A DNA stretch of 64,000 bases from Streptomyces sp. NBC_00663. GTDB taxonomy: Bacteria; Actinomycetota; Actinomycetes; Streptomycetales; Streptomycetaceae. Below the pieces are notes generated by a model. It did no database searches. It was not told where the DNA came from and worked only from the letters and a program-made list of their open reading frames with translations. Below are positions 11,791 through 20,749 of this stretch, one piece after another. Made by a program: the position numbers and the translations under genes. Positions within the stretch are counted from its first letter, which is position 1. Each line of letters starts with the position of its first letter. The stretch spans positions 744,001 to 808,000 of the forward strand of contig NZ_CP109027.1 in the NCBI RefSeq assembly GCF_036226885.1. Reading direction: 5' to 3'.

Positions 11791-12948
11791 TCAAGCTGTC
11801 GCGAGTTGCTTGCGCCAGCGGGTGAACAGCCGCGGCTGGTTCATCCCGAGGACGGCGACCGGCTGCCCGGCCCGCCGGTAGACGGCCAGGACGTCGCGGT
11901 CGTCCACGGCGCCCTGTTCGACCGTCACGCTGTCGGCGCCGGCCGCGTGACCGGCGAACTGGATCCGCACGCCGTACTGGTCCGACCAGAAGTACGGCGG
12001 CCTGGGCGTGCCCGGCTCGACCGCGCCGCCCGCGAGCAGAGTGGCCACGGCGGCGGCGGGGCGTTCCAGCGCGCCCGTCCAGTGCTCGACGCGGCGATGG
12101 GCGCCGGCGCGGGGGTCGTACCAGTTGGCGCAGTCGCCGACCGCGACCACACCGGCCAGGCTGGTGCGCCCGTCGGCACCGCACTTGACGCCGTTGTCGA
12201 GCGCGACGCCGGATCCCTCCAGCCACTCGACGCAGGGCCGTGCGCCCACCCCGACGACGACGATGTCTGCGGGGAGACTGCGGCCGTCCTCCAGCAGGAC
12301 GGCGTCCACCTTCCGCTCCCCGCCGAGCCCCTTGACCCCGACCCCGCACAACAGCCGTACGCCGTGGTCGGTGTGGAGGCCGGAGACGACGGCGCCCATG
12401 GTCTCGCCGAGAGGTCCGGCGAGCGGTGTGGAGGCCACCTCGACCACCGTCACGTCGAGGCCGAGGGCGTACGCGGTGGAGGCGACCTCGGCGCCGATGA
12501 AGCCACCGCCGATCACCACCAGCCGTCCGCCGGCCGCCAGTTCGTCGCGCAGGGCGCGGGCGTCGTCCAGGGTCCGCAGGGTGTGCACGCCCGCCAGGCC
12601 TTCGCTGCCGGGCAGGCCGCGCGCGGCGGCCCCGGTCGCGATGACGATGCCGTCGGCGCGCAGTGCGCGGCCGTCGGCGAGCCGGACCGCCCGCTCGGTG
12701 CGGTCGAGCCCGGTGGCGCGGGCGCCGAGCAGCCACTCGACGCCCAGTTCCTCGTCGTCCGTCTCCAGGGCCAGGTCCGCCTCGCCGAGGGTGCCGGCCA
12801 GGAACTCCTTGGACAACGGGGGTCGGTCGTACGGGCGGTGGAGCTCGTCGCCGACGACGACCAGCCGGCCGTCGTAGCCCTGCTTGCGCAGCGAGCGTGC
12901 CGCCGACAGTCCGGCCAGCGAGGCGCCGACCACGGCCACCGTCCTCAC
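11791..12948 (-). CDS. FAD-dependent ferredoxin reductase of the Rieske oxygenase
   Basis: This 385-residue pyridine-nucleotide/FAD oxidoreductase starts with the FAD motif VAVVGASLAGLSAARSLR and has a second dinucleotide fold near residue 145 (GGRLVVIGGGFIGAEVAS) and an FAD-contact block GVVAVGDCANWYD. It is the BphA4/rubredoxin-reductase type that passes NAD(P)H electrons to a Rieske ferredoxin. Its GTG overlaps the ferredoxin stop as GTGA. The system is therefore three-component, unlike the two-component GbcAB of pseudomonads. Confidence 0.88.
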   Translation of the reverse strand: MRTVAVVGASLAGLSAARSLRKQGYDGRLVVVGDELHRPYDRPPLSKEFLAGTLGEADLALETDDEELGVEWLLGARATGLDRTERAVRLADGRALRADGIVIATGAAARGLPGSEGLAGVHTLRTLDDARALRDELAAGGRLVVIGGGFIGAEVASTAYALGLDVTVVEVASTPLAGPLGETMGAVVSGLHTDHGVRLLCGVGVKGLGGERKVDAVLLEDGRSLPADIVVVGVGARPCVEWLEGSGVALDNGVKCGADGRTSLAGVVAVGDCANWYDPRAGAHRRVEHWTGALERPAAAVATLLAGGAVEPGTPRPPYFWSDQYGVRIQFAGHAAGADSVTVEQGAVDDRDVLAVYRRAGQPVAVLGMNQPRLFTRWRKQLATA

Positions 12949-13307
12949 GCGGGACCCCCGGCGAGCCGGGCGGCCACGCAGGGCGGCAGGTTGGGGGCGT
13001 CGGTAGAGAGCCGTACGTAGATCATGCCGTCCTCGACGGCGACCTCGTGGGTCCGCACCGGGAGCTTGGCCGGCGGGGCGTCGACCGCGCCGGTGCGCAG
13101 GTCGAACTTCGAGGCGTGCAGCGGGCATTCCACCTCACAGCCCTCCAGCCAGCCGTCGGCGAGCGAGGCGTCCTGGTGGGTGCAGGTGTCGTCGATCGCG
13201 AAAAGCTCGCCCTCATCGGTGTGGAAGACCGAGACCGGCGGATCGATGTCGAGCCTGGTGGCCTCACCTCGCGGCAGATCCGCGAGACGGCACGCGGGAA
13301 TCATCAT
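12945..13307 (-). CDS. Rieske [2Fe-2S] ferredoxin
   Basis: This 120-residue ferredoxin carries one Rieske centre, CTHQDA (about residue 42) and CPLHAS (about 61). It should shuttle electrons from the reductase encoded downstream to the Rieske oxygenase. It starts at ATG 13307 (a second ATG follows directly) with GAGGTG upstream. It is the first gene of the ferredoxin-reductase-oxygenase run and lies directly behind a strong operator pair. Confidence 0.92.
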   Translation of the reverse strand: MMIPACRLADLPRGEATRLDIDPPVSVFHTDEGELFAIDDTCTHQDASLADGWLEGCEVECPLHASKFDLRTGAVDAPPAKLPVRTHEVAVEDGMIYVRLSTDAPNLPPCVAARLAGGPA

Positions 13308-13316
13308 GACACCTCG

Positions 13317-13351
13317 GTGCGTATAGCGAAACGGATTGCGGTTAGCGCAAC
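13317..13351. promoter_or_regulatory. Putative IclR-type operator pair before the Rieske ferredoxin
   Basis: GTGCGTATAGCGAAAC (13317-13332) is followed by ATTGCGGTTAGCGCAAC (13335-13351), the clearest copy of both site types, with centres about 18.5 bp apart. Confidence 0.6.
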
Positions 13352-13371
13352 GTCAGTCTGCGGGCCGCTCC

Positions 13372-13414
13372 GAACCGTTGTCAAGGCGTCCAAAAGGCCT
13401 GGTTCCAACGGTTC
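13372..13414. repeat. Inverted repeat, 9 bp
   Basis: GAACCGTTG (13372-13380) is the reverse complement of CAACGGTTC (13406-13414), with 25 bp between. It sits upstream of the ferredoxin promoter region and could be an extra operator or part of a terminator; I cannot tell which. Confidence 0.35.
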
Positions 13415-13441
13415 TCACGGCCTGCCTCCAGGCAGCCCGAA

Positions 13442-13479
13442 GCGCCCGAACCACCTGCGGAAACAGGCGGAACGGGCGC
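13442..13479 (-). terminator. Terminator of the mscR-hydrolase operon
   Basis: GCGCCCG (13442-13448) pairs with CGGGCGC (13473-13479), and the interior CCACCTG/CAGGCGG extends the stem with one mismatch. It lies 27 bp after the hydrolase stop. Confidence 0.6.
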
Positions 13480-13505
13480 CGTACGACAGCGTGCGGACGG
13501 GCGGT

Positions 13506-14138
13506 TCAGAAGCCGCGGTCGATCCACTCCTCAAGGTGCGGCGCCTCGGCGCCGACCGTGGTGGTGTCCCCGTGTCCGGTGTGCACGACCGTGTCGCCCG
13601 GCAGCGCGAGCAGCCGGTCCCGGATCGACTCGATGATCGTCGGGAAGTGGCTGTACGACCGTCCGGTGGCCCCCGGTCCGCCGGCGAACAGTGTGTCGCC
13701 GCTGAAGAGGGCCCCCAGAGCGGGGGCGTGGAGGCAGACCGCTCCGGGAGCGTGTCCTGGCGTGTGCAGCACGGTCAGCTCGACGCCGGCCACCGTGAGC
13801 CCCTGGCCGTCGGTCAGTTCGGCGTCCGGCGCCCGGTCGGGGTGGGTCTGTTTCCACAGCGGCAGGTCGTCCGGATGCAGGAGGACCGGGGCGCCCGTGC
13901 GCTCGGCGAGTTCGGGGGCGGCGTCGATGTGGTCGTTGTGCGCGTGGGTGCACACGACGGCCGTGAGCCTGCGACCGGCGAGGGCCTCGACGATCGCGTC
14001 GGCGTCATGGGCGGCGTCGATGACGATCGCCTCGGTGTCGTCGCCGACGATCCACACGTTGTTGTCGACGTCCCAGGTGCCGCCGTCCAGCGAGAACGTC
14101 CCCGAGGTGACGAGGCGTTCGATGCGGGCACCGGGCAT
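13506..14138 (-). CDS. MBL-fold metallo-hydrolase, mycothiol formaldehyde-pathway partner
   Basis: This 210-residue protein has the metallo-beta-lactamase motif THAHNDHID (HxHxDH), a second His in HTPGHAPGAVC, the Asp in FSGDTLF, and a last His in HTGHGDTT. Its ATG overlaps the dehydrogenase stop as TGATG. In mycobacteria and other actinomycetes the same hydrolase follows the S-(hydroxymethyl)mycothiol dehydrogenase gene, so a role in hydrolysing the thioester S-formylmycothiol is likely, by analogy with S-formylglutathione hydrolase. This role is inferred from context. Confidence 0.82.
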   Translation of the reverse strand: MPGARIERLVTSGTFSLDGGTWDVDNNVWIVGDDTEAIVIDAAHDADAIVEALAGRRLTAVVCTHAHNDHIDAAPELAERTGAPVLLHPDDLPLWKQTHPDRAPDAELTDGQGLTVAGVELTVLHTPGHAPGAVCLHAPALGALFSGDTLFAGGPGATGRSYSHFPTIIESIRDRLLALPGDTVVHTGHGDTTTVGAEAPHLEEWIDRGF

Positions 14139-15223
14139 CAGAGGACCACCACCGAGCGCAGGACGTCGCCGTCGTGCATCCGCTCGAAGGCCTTCTCCAC
14201 CTCGTCGAGCGCGATGGTCTCCGTGACGAAGGCGTCCAGGTCGAGCCGGCCCTGGAGATAGAGGTCGACGAGCATCGGGAAGTCGCGGCTGGGCAGGCAG
14301 TCGCCGTACCACGAGGACTTCAGCGAGCCACCGCGGCCGAAGACGTCGAGCAGCGGCAGTTCCAGCTTCATCTCCGGGGTCGGCACGCCGACGAGGACGA
14401 CCGTGCCCGCGAGGTCACGGGCGTAGAAGGCCTGCTTGTAGGTCTCCGGACGCCCCACCGCCTCGATGACGACATCGGCGCCGAAGCCGCCGGTCAGCTC
14501 ACGGACCGCTTCGACCGCGTCGGTCTCGCGCGAGTTGACCGTGTGGGTCGCGCCCAGCTTCCTCGCCGTCTCCAGCTTGCGGTCGTCGATGTCCACCGCG
14601 ATGATCCGCGCGGCGCCCGCGAGGTTCGCCCCGGTGACGGCCGCGTCGCCGACGCCGCCGCAGCCGATGACGGCGACCGTGTCGCCGCGACCGACATTGC
14701 CGGTGTTGATCGCGGCGCCGATGCCCGCCATCACCCCGCAGCCGAGCAGCCCGACGGCGGCGGCCGACGCGGCCGGGTCGACCTTGGTGCACTGGCCCGC
14801 CGCGACCAGCGTCTTCTCGGCGAACGCGCCGATGCCGAGCGCGGGCGACAGCTCGGTGCCGTCGGTCAACGTCATCTTCTGCTCGGCGTTGTGCGTGTTG
14901 AAGCAGTACTGAGGACGCCCACGCAGACACGCCCGGCACTGCCCGCACACCGCACGCCAGTTGAGGATCACGAAGTCACCGGGCGCGACATCGGTGACGC
15001 CCTCCCCCACCGACTCGACGACACCCGCCGCCTCGTGCCCCAGCAGGAAGGGGAAGTCGTCGCTGATGCCGCCCTCGCGGTAGTGAAGGTCGGTGTGGCA
15101 CACCCCGCAGGCCTCGATCTTCACCAGCGCCTCGCCGGGACCCGGGTCGGGCACGATGATCGTTTCCAGGCTGACGGGGGCACCCTTCCCCCGCGCGACG
15201 ACAGCACGGACCTGGTGCGACAT
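14138..15223 (-). CDS. mscR: S-(hydroxymethyl)mycothiol dehydrogenase (formaldehyde detoxification)
   Basis: This 361-residue zinc alcohol dehydrogenase matches the mycothiol-dependent formaldehyde dehydrogenase. Catalytic zinc ligands lie in CGVCHTD and LLGHEAAG, the structural zinc Cys in [15 protein letters not shown], and the NAD fold in [14 protein letters not shown]. The start is ATG 15223, preceded by GAGGAG; an in-frame GTG at 15229 lies too close to that site. It should oxidise formaldehyde bound to mycothiol, which fits the formaldehyde released by Rieske demethylation. GTTGC (15261-15265) and GCAAC (15292-15296) upstream recall the half-sites of the other island promoters. Confidence 0.9.
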   Translation of the reverse strand: MSHQVRAVVARGKGAPVSLETIIVPDPGPGEALVKIEACGVCHTDLHYREGGISDDFPFLLGHEAAGVVESVGEGVTDVAPGDFVILNWRAVCGQCRACLRGRPQYCFNTHNAEQKMTLTDGTELSPALGIGAFAEKTLVAAGQCTKVDPAASAAAVGLLGCGVMAGIGAAINTGNVGRGDTVAVIGCGGVGDAAVTGANLAGAARIIAVDIDDRKLETARKLGATHTVNSRETDAVEAVRELTGGFGADVVIEAVGRPETYKQAFYARDLAGTVVLVGVPTPEMKLELPLLDVFGRGGSLKSSWYGDCLPSRDFPMLVDLYLQGRLDLDAFVTETIALDEVEKAFERMHDGDVLRSVVVL

Positions 15224-15361
15224 GGCCACTCCTCGGCTGGTACGAGACTCGAGTCAGACTGTTGCTCATTACGGCACTCATCTCATGTGCCGCAACACAG
15301 CATCGTGGAGCGTCGACCCGGGGTCAAGGACTCGGATCCGCCGAATACGCCCCCCTCCGTC

Positions 15362-15961
15362 CTACCGGCGTCCCCCGAACTCCCAGTCATGGATCTCGAC
15401 GCTCTCGTACAGCCCCGCCCGGGCGTACGGCTCGTCCGCCATCAGCGCCTCTGCGGCGGCCCGGTCGGCGAGCTCCACCAGCAAGGCGCTGCCCAGCCAG
15501 GTGACACCGTCCTCGCCCAGCAGCGGCCCGTAGGCGATCAGGCGGTCGCGATAGCCGTCTTCGAGATACCGGCGCTGTGCCGCGTCCAGTAGCCCCAGAT
15601 CCGCGGTCGCGTCCGCCCCGCCCTGCGCGAGGATCAGGAACCGGCTGAATCCGGCCGTCGTCCCCGTGTACTCCCACATGGTCCGGCCCAGCGTGTTCCG
15701 CCACCGGCGGATCAGCACGTCCCGATAGACGCCCGCCTTGTAGTTGGGCTCCTCGAACGCGAACGTCCGCGCAGCAGCCGCGTCAGGCAGGTCGACGATG
15801 TGCATGCTGCCGCTCACACCCTCGCCCTCGGCCGGGAACGTGGGTCCCCGCGCGATCAGCTCCTCGGCATAGCCGTCCATGAAAGTCCAGTGGTCCTCGG
15901 TCAGTTGCATGCGCAGATCGAGGGAATCGGCCCGGTCACGGCAGTAGACGAAGTACTCCAT
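15362..15961 (-). CDS. Tandem YciI-like domain protein
   Basis: This 199-residue protein consists of two dimeric alpha/beta-barrel-like YciI units (about 1-95 and 105-199). Each has an H/Y-D region and a late GSxxxVxLxDxAAAxxxxxxEPYxxAG pattern (GSMHIVDLPDAAAARTFAFEEPNYKAG, split here as two short motifs GSMHIVDLPD and FEEPNYKAG). The start is ATG 15961 with GAGGAG upstream. No reaction is established for most YciI proteins. It is divergent from the MFS gene and is not obviously part of the betaine island. Confidence 0.7.
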   Translation of the reverse strand: MEYFVYCRDRADSLDLRMQLTEDHWTFMDGYAEELIARGPTFPAEGEGVSGSMHIVDLPDAAAARTFAFEEPNYKAGVYRDVLIRRWRNTLGRTMWEYTGTTAGFSRFLILAQGGADATADLGLLDAAQRRYLEDGYRDRLIAYGPLLGEDGVTWLGSALLVELADRAAAEALMADEPYARAGLYESVEIHDWEFGGRR

Positions 15962-16041
15962 GTCACTCCTCAAGAAGGTCGTCCGTACGAGATGGCCGGT
16001 TCGGATCGCCACCCCGTGTCGATCTTCTAGTGTCCGTGGCC

Positions 16042-17298
16042 ATGACACGCCCTACGCCCCCTTCGCCGTTGTGGCGTGACCAACGCTTCCTCCTGCTGCT
16101 GTCCGCCCTGGTCGTCTCCGTCCTGGGCAACGGTTTTGCCCGGGTGGCACTGGCCTTCGCGGTGCTCGCGCTGCCCGGGGCGAGTGCGGGACGCCTCTCG
16201 CTGGTGCTGGCCTGTCAGGCGTTGCCGCAGCTGGTGTTCGTCCTGCTGGGCGGGGTGATCGCGGACCGGATGTCGCGGTCGCGGCTGATGGTCCTGGCGG
16301 ACGTCCTGGGCACCTTCGCCTACGCGGGCCTGGCCGCGATGGTGCTGAGCGGTCACGCCCCGACGGCGGGCATGTGCCTGCTGGCGGTCGCCGCCGGAAC
16401 GGCCACCGCGCTGTTCGCCCCCGCGATGGACGGCCTGGTGCCGCTGCTGGTCCCGGCAGAGCGCCTGCAACGGGCCAACGGTCTGCTGCGGATGGGCACC
16501 AATGCCTCCCTGCTGCTGGGGCTGGCGTTGTCCGGGGTGACGGTGGCCCTCGTCGGCGCCGGGTGGGCGCTCGCGCTCAACGCCGCGTCCTTCGCGGTCA
16601 GCGCCGCGCTCACCGCCCGCCTCCCGGTGGCCTCGCGACCGCGCGGCAAGACCTCCGGCTGGGCCGAACTCCGCGAAGGATGGCAGGAGTTCGCCTCCCG
16701 GCAGTGGCTGTGGGTCGTCGTCGCCCAGAGCGCGGTCGTCGTCGCCGCGCTCAACGCCAACGTCGGGGTGCTTGGGCCGCTCACGGCCGACCGGCACCTC
16801 GGCGGGGCACGCGCCTGGTCGGTCGTGGTCGCCGCCCAGGCCGTCGGGACGATCGGCGGGGCGGGGCTGGCCGCCCGGGTGCGGGTGCGCCGCCCGCTGC
16901 TGGTCGCCGTGCTGTGCATGTTCCCGGCCGCCGTGCCGATCTCGCTGCTCAGCGCGCGGGCCCCGGTGTGGGTGATCGCCACGGCCATGTTCACCGCCGG
17001 GGTCGCCAGTGACGTGTTCGGCGTGCTGTGGGCCACCACCGTGCAACGCGAGATCCCCGAGCACCTGTTGTCGCGCGTCAGCTCCTACGACTGGTTCGGC
17101 TCCCTCACTCTCGCCCCGCTCGGCCTGCTCGTCGCCGGGCCTGTGGCAGCCGCCGTGGGCATCGGCCCCGCCCTGGCCGGCTGCTCGGCCCTGGTGGTGC
17201 TGGCCACCGCCGGGGCGCTGCTCTCACCGCAGGTCCGGACCCTGCGTTCCCCGGCGGGCAGGGTGTCGGCGGACTCCCTGGAAGGCGCCGGTTCCTAG
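16042..17298 (+). CDS. MFS transporter
   Basis: This integral membrane protein of about 418 residues has some twelve hydrophobic segments and the cytoplasmic loop motif GGVIADRMSRSRLM between helices 2 and 3 (the MFS GxxxDRxxRR signature). It resembles DHA-type drug exporters of actinomycetes; the substrate is unknown. Starts are possible at GTG 16030, GTG 16036 or ATG 16042; none has a ribosome site, so I list the ATG. TAGTGT at 16028-16033 could be a -10 for a leaderless or nearly leaderless mRNA. Confidence 0.85.
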   Translation: MTRPTPPSPLWRDQRFLLLLSALVVSVLGNGFARVALAFAVLALPGASAGRLSLVLACQALPQLVFVLLGGVIADRMSRSRLMVLADVLGTFAYAGLAAMVLSGHAPTAGMCLLAVAAGTATALFAPAMDGLVPLLVPAERLQRANGLLRMGTNASLLLGLALSGVTVALVGAGWALALNAASFAVSAALTARLPVASRPRGKTSGWAELREGWQEFASRQWLWVVVAQSAVVVAALNANVGVLGPLTADRHLGGARAWSVVVAAQAVGTIGGAGLAARVRVRRPLLVAVLCMFPAAVPISLLSARAPVWVIATAMFTAGVASDVFGVLWATTVQREIPEHLLSRVSSYDWFGSLTLAPLGLLVAGPVAAAVGIGPALAGCSALVVLATAGALLSPQVRTLRSPAGRVSADSLEGAGS

Positions 17299-17328
17299 AC
17301 TCGTGGGCCGGATGCGAGGGAGGTCGGC

Positions 17329-17358
17329 ATGGTGCTGGACGCGGAGTCCGACGTATGA
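17329..17358 (+). CDS. Nine-codon mini-ORF coupled to the kinase gene
   Basis: ATG 17329 follows the very strong ribosome site GAGGGAGG at ideal distance and encodes MVLDAESDV, ending in TGA that overlaps the kinase ATG (ATGA). The kinase itself has only a modest site. A translated mini-cistron that delivers ribosomes to the kinase start is plausible, but nothing else supports its expression. Confidence 0.35.
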   Translation: MVLDAESDV

Positions 17359-18212
17359 GCGGTGAACGGCCCGAAGCCGTGGCGGCCCGTCTCACCGGGC
17401 GGGACGCGGTGTCGTGGCGGCGGCTCACCGGGGCGGTCACCGAAGTCGTCCTCGACGACGGGCCGGTGGTCGTCAAGGACGCCGGAAGCGCGGGGGCGGC
17501 ACGTGCCGAGGCCGCGGGGCTGGAGTGGCTCGCCGCCGCCGATGCGGTGAGCGTGCCGCTGGTGCATGGGCGGGAGCGGCAGTGGCTGGTCACCGGATCC
17601 GTCCCGCAGGGGCGGCCGGAGGCCGCGGCGGCGCTGCGGTTCGGCCGTGCGCTGGCCGCGCTGCACGCCACCGGTGCCGATGCCTTCGGCGCCCCACCGC
17701 CGGGCGGACCGAAGGACGCGTACATCGGCGCCGCCCCGATGGGCAACGTGCCGGGCGACGACTGGCCCGACTGGTACGCCCGGTACCGGGTGCTCCCCTA
17801 TCTGCGCCGGGCGGTCGACGACGGGACCCTGCGGGCCGCCGAGGCCGCCTTGATCGAGCGGGTGTGTGAGCGCGTCGGGCAGCTGGCCGGCCCCGCCGAG
17901 CGGCCCGCGCGGCTGCACGGCGACCTGTGGAACGGCAATGTGCTGTGGGGCGCCGACGGACAGGTCTGGCTCATCGATCCCGCGGCACACGGCGGGCACC
18001 GCGAGACCGACCTGGCCATGCTCCAGCTCTTCGGCTGCCCGTGCCTCGCCGAGGTGCTGGAGGGTTACGAGGACGCCGCGCCGTTGGCCGCCGGGTGGCG
18101 GGAGCGGGTGGGTCTGCACCAGCTCTTCCCGCTGCTGGTGCACACCGTCCTGTTCGGCCGCTCCTACGCCGAACAGGTCCTCGCCGTGGCCCGCCGGTAC
18201 GCCGCCGGCTGA
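17355..18212 (+). CDS. Fructosamine kinase / aminoglycoside phosphotransferase-family kinase
   Basis: This 285-residue kinase has the conserved catalytic block LHGDLWNGNVLW (Brenner-type HxDxxxxN, about residue 195) and a metal-binding Asp in WLIDPAAHGGHRETDLAM. The YIGAAPMGN-like segment and overall order match the fructosamine-3-kinase family, which phosphorylates glycated amines; sequence alone does not fix the substrate. The ATG at 17355 overlaps the preceding mini-ORF stop. It is convergent, 5 bp apart, with the CNNM gene. Confidence 0.82.
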   Translation: MSGERPEAVAARLTGRDAVSWRRLTGAVTEVVLDDGPVVVKDAGSAGAARAEAAGLEWLAAADAVSVPLVHGRERQWLVTGSVPQGRPEAAAALRFGRALAALHATGADAFGAPPPGGPKDAYIGAAPMGNVPGDDWPDWYARYRVLPYLRRAVDDGTLRAAEAALIERVCERVGQLAGPAERPARLHGDLWNGNVLWGADGQVWLIDPAAHGGHRETDLAMLQLFGCPCLAEVLEGYEDAAPLAAGWRERVGLHQLFPLLVHTVLFGRSYAEQVLAVARRYAAG

Positions 18213-18217
18213 CCTCG

Positions 18218-19237
18218 CTACGGCTGCGGCTGAAGATAGCGGGCGAGCAGGTCGTCCAACGTCACCATCCCCGTGAGCAGACCCGCCTCGTCGCGCACCA
18301 CCGCGAGGGAGGCGCGGTGGCGGCGGAGCAGTTCGATCGCGGCGGCGACGGTGGTGGCCCGGGTCAGCTCCGGTACCGGACGGGCCAGGGTGCGGGCCGT
18401 CGCGGTGCGTGAGCGGGCGCGGGCCACGAGCGCGTCGCGGGCGTGCACGGAACCGAGCACCTCGCCGCCCGCCTCGCGCACGAGCAGACGGGTGCGGTCG
18501 TGGTCGGTGGCGAGACGGAGGATGTCGTCGATGCCCGCGTCCCCGGCGACGGAGGTGATCCGGGCGGCCGGGATCTGGAGGTCGACGACAGGGGTCTCCG
18601 GCTCGACGAGCGAGCGGGTGAGCAGGTCCGAGTCGGTCTCGCTGATCAGGCCGAGACGCTCCGACTCCTCGACGAGATGGGTGAGCTGCTCGCGGTTGTG
18701 GACCGAGGCCAGTTCGTCGCGCGGGGTGACCCGGCACAGTCGTACGAGCGCGTTGCTGATCCGGTTGAGGACGCCGATCAGCGGCCGTACGACCTTGACG
18801 ACGGCCCGGAACGGCGGGGAGAGCAGCATGGCCGAGCGTTCGGGGTGGGCGATGGCCCAGGACTTGGGGGCCATCTCGCCGACCACCATGTGCAGGAACA
18901 CGACCACGATCATGGCCACGGCGAAGGCGATGCCGTAGCTGACGGCGCTCGGCAGGCCCACCTTGTGCAGCAGCGGGTCGAGTTCATGGGAGATGGCCGG
19001 CTTGGACACCGAGCCCAGGCCCAGGGTGCAGACGGTGATGCCGAGTTGGGCGCCGGCCAGCATCAGCGACAGCTCCCGCATCCCGGCGAGCGCGGCCTTG
19101 GCACCACGCTGGCCCTGGGCCGCCGCCTTCTCCATGCGGTGCCGTTTGGCGGCGACCAGGGCGAACTCGGCGGCGACGAAGAATCCGCTGCCGATCAGCA
19201 GCAGGACGGTGACGAAGGCCGCCATCGGGAAACTCAT
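18218..19237 (-). CDS. CNNM/CBS-domain membrane protein (HlyC/CorC family), short form
   Basis: This 339-residue protein has an N-terminal CNNM (DUF21) membrane domain with about four helices (FVTVLLLIGSGFFVAAEFALV at the start, written here only as its first part, then LGITVCTLGLGSV and MVVGEMAPKSWAIAHPE) and two CBS motifs (about 205-335). Members are linked to Mg2+/Co2+ transport. It lacks the C-terminal CorC domain present in its neighbour. Its ATG overlaps the neighbour's stop as ATGA, so the two paralogues form an operon and may make a heteromer. Confidence 0.85.
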   Translation of the reverse strand: MSFPMAAFVTVLLLIGSGFFVAAEFALVAAKRHRMEKAAAQGQRGAKAALAGMRELSLMLAGAQLGITVCTLGLGSVSKPAISHELDPLLHKVGLPSAVSYGIAFAVAMIVVVFLHMVVGEMAPKSWAIAHPERSAMLLSPPFRAVVKVVRPLIGVLNRISNALVRLCRVTPRDELASVHNREQLTHLVEESERLGLISETDSDLLTRSLVEPETPVVDLQIPAARITSVAGDAGIDDILRLATDHDRTRLLVREAGGEVLGSVHARDALVARARSRTATARTLARPVPELTRATTVAAAIELLRRHRASLAVVRDEAGLLTGMVTLDDLLARYLQPQP

Positions 19238-20562
19238 GCCGGTTCCTCCGCCGTCTGCTGGATGCGGACCCGCTCCGGTACATGCCGGTCCAGGGTGCGT
19301 ACGTCGATCAGGGCCCGTCCCCCGACGGCGAGGTCGACGGTGAGCCGGTCGCCGACGGCCGGGAAGCGGCCGAGCCGGTCCACGATCAGGCCGGCCACGG
19401 TGTCGTAGTCCTCTTCCTCGGGCAACTCGATGCCGGTGACCTCGGCGATCTCGTCGAGCCGCCTCCCGGCGTCCACCAGCCAGCCGTCTCCGTCGGGGAC
19501 GGCGACCTCGATGACCGTGTCGGTCTCGTCGGCGATGTCACCGACCAGTTCCTCGGCGATGTCCTCGTAGGTGACGATGCCGGCGACGCCGCCGTGTTCG
19601 TCGAGGACGACCGCGAACTCCTCGTCCCGCTCGCGCAGTTGCTCGACCGCGTCCGGCAGCGGCAGCGTGTCGGGGAGCAGCAGGGGGCGGCGGGCCAGCG
19701 CGCCCGCGGTGGTGGCGGCCAGGGCGGTCGCGGGCAGGCGCATGAGCTCGCGTACGCCGATGACGCCCGGGACGTCGTCCGGGTGGTCGCCGAGCACCGG
19801 GTAGGTGGAGTGGCCGTGCTTGGCGATCAGGTCGACGGCCTCGGCGGCGGTGGCGTCCTTGCGGACGAAGACGGCGTCGACGCGGGGGACCATGACCTCG
19901 TCGAGGGTGCGCTCGGAGAACTCCAGGGCGTGGTCGATGAGGGCGGCGGTCTCCTTGGGCAGCTCGCCCTGCTCATGGGACTCGCCGATGAGATGGCCGA
20001 GTTCCTCCAGGGTGGCGCCGTGGTGCAGTTCCTCGACGGGCTCGATGCCCGCCTTGCGCAGCAGACGGTTGGCGGCGCCGTCGAAGACGTGCACGAGCGG
20101 CCCGACGACCTTGAGATAGGCGAGGGTCGAGCCCGCGAGCGACTTCGCCAGGCGTTCCGGCACGGCGATGGCGAGGTTCTTCGGGGCCAGTTCACCGAGG
20201 ACCATCTGGACGACGGTGGCGAGGACGAAGGCGAGCACCACCGAGATGCCGCCGACCGCTCCCTCGGGCACTCCTGCGCCGGTCAGGGCGGGCTTCAGCA
20301 GCGCGGAGACGGAGGGCTCGGCGATGAAGCCGACGACCAGGCCGGTGACGGTGATGCCGAGTTGGGCGCCGGACAGCATGAACGACAGCCGCTCAAGGAC
20401 CGTCAGCGCCCGGGCTGCCTTCCGGTCGCCCGCCTCGGCCTCCCGGGCGAGGGCAAGTCGGTCCGCGGAGACGTACGCGAACTCCTGGGCGACGAAGTAG
20501 CCGGTGCCGGCGGTGAGGACGAAGACGGCCAGCAGGCCGAGCAGGGCGTTGGCGGTACTCAT
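19234..20562 (-). CDS. CNNM/CBS/CorC_HlyC-domain membrane protein
   Basis: This 442-residue paralogue has the CNNM membrane domain (LGITVTGLVVGFIAEPSVS, VLGELAPKNLAIAVPE), a CBS pair (about 200-330, with DEHGGVAGIVTYEDI), and a C-terminal transporter-associated CorC_HlyC domain (about 345-430, LDEIAEVTGIELPEEEDYDT region). The start is ATG 20562. It is the first gene of a two-gene operon and is divergent from terB-like 20750. Confidence 0.88.
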   Translation of the reverse strand: MSTANALLGLLAVFVLTAGTGYFVAQEFAYVSADRLALAREAEAGDRKAARALTVLERLSFMLSGAQLGITVTGLVVGFIAEPSVSALLKPALTGAGVPEGAVGGISVVLAFVLATVVQMVLGELAPKNLAIAVPERLAKSLAGSTLAYLKVVGPLVHVFDGAANRLLRKAGIEPVEELHHGATLEELGHLIGESHEQGELPKETAALIDHALEFSERTLDEVMVPRVDAVFVRKDATAAEAVDLIAKHGHSTYPVLGDHPDDVPGVIGVRELMRLPATALAATTAGALARRPLLLPDTLPLPDAVEQLRERDEEFAVVLDEHGGVAGIVTYEDIAEELVGDIADETDTVIEVAVPDGDGWLVDAGRRLDEIAEVTGIELPEEEDYDTVAGLIVDRLGRFPAVGDRLTVDLAVGGRALIDVRTLDRHVPERVRIQQTAEEPA

Positions 20563-20749
20563 CCCTGCCCCCGGGGGTCCGTCGGTCGGGCGGACAAAGC
20601 GCGCTCCTTCAATGGTCGTTCCATGGCCGTTTCCAGGATCGCCGGAACTAATCGACCCAGCCGCTAGTTTCTACGTTGCTGTAGATATTACGGGGGTGCC
20701 GGTCCGTCAGCGGGACGGGCCGGGCCCCGACACACCTTTGGGAGTTGCG

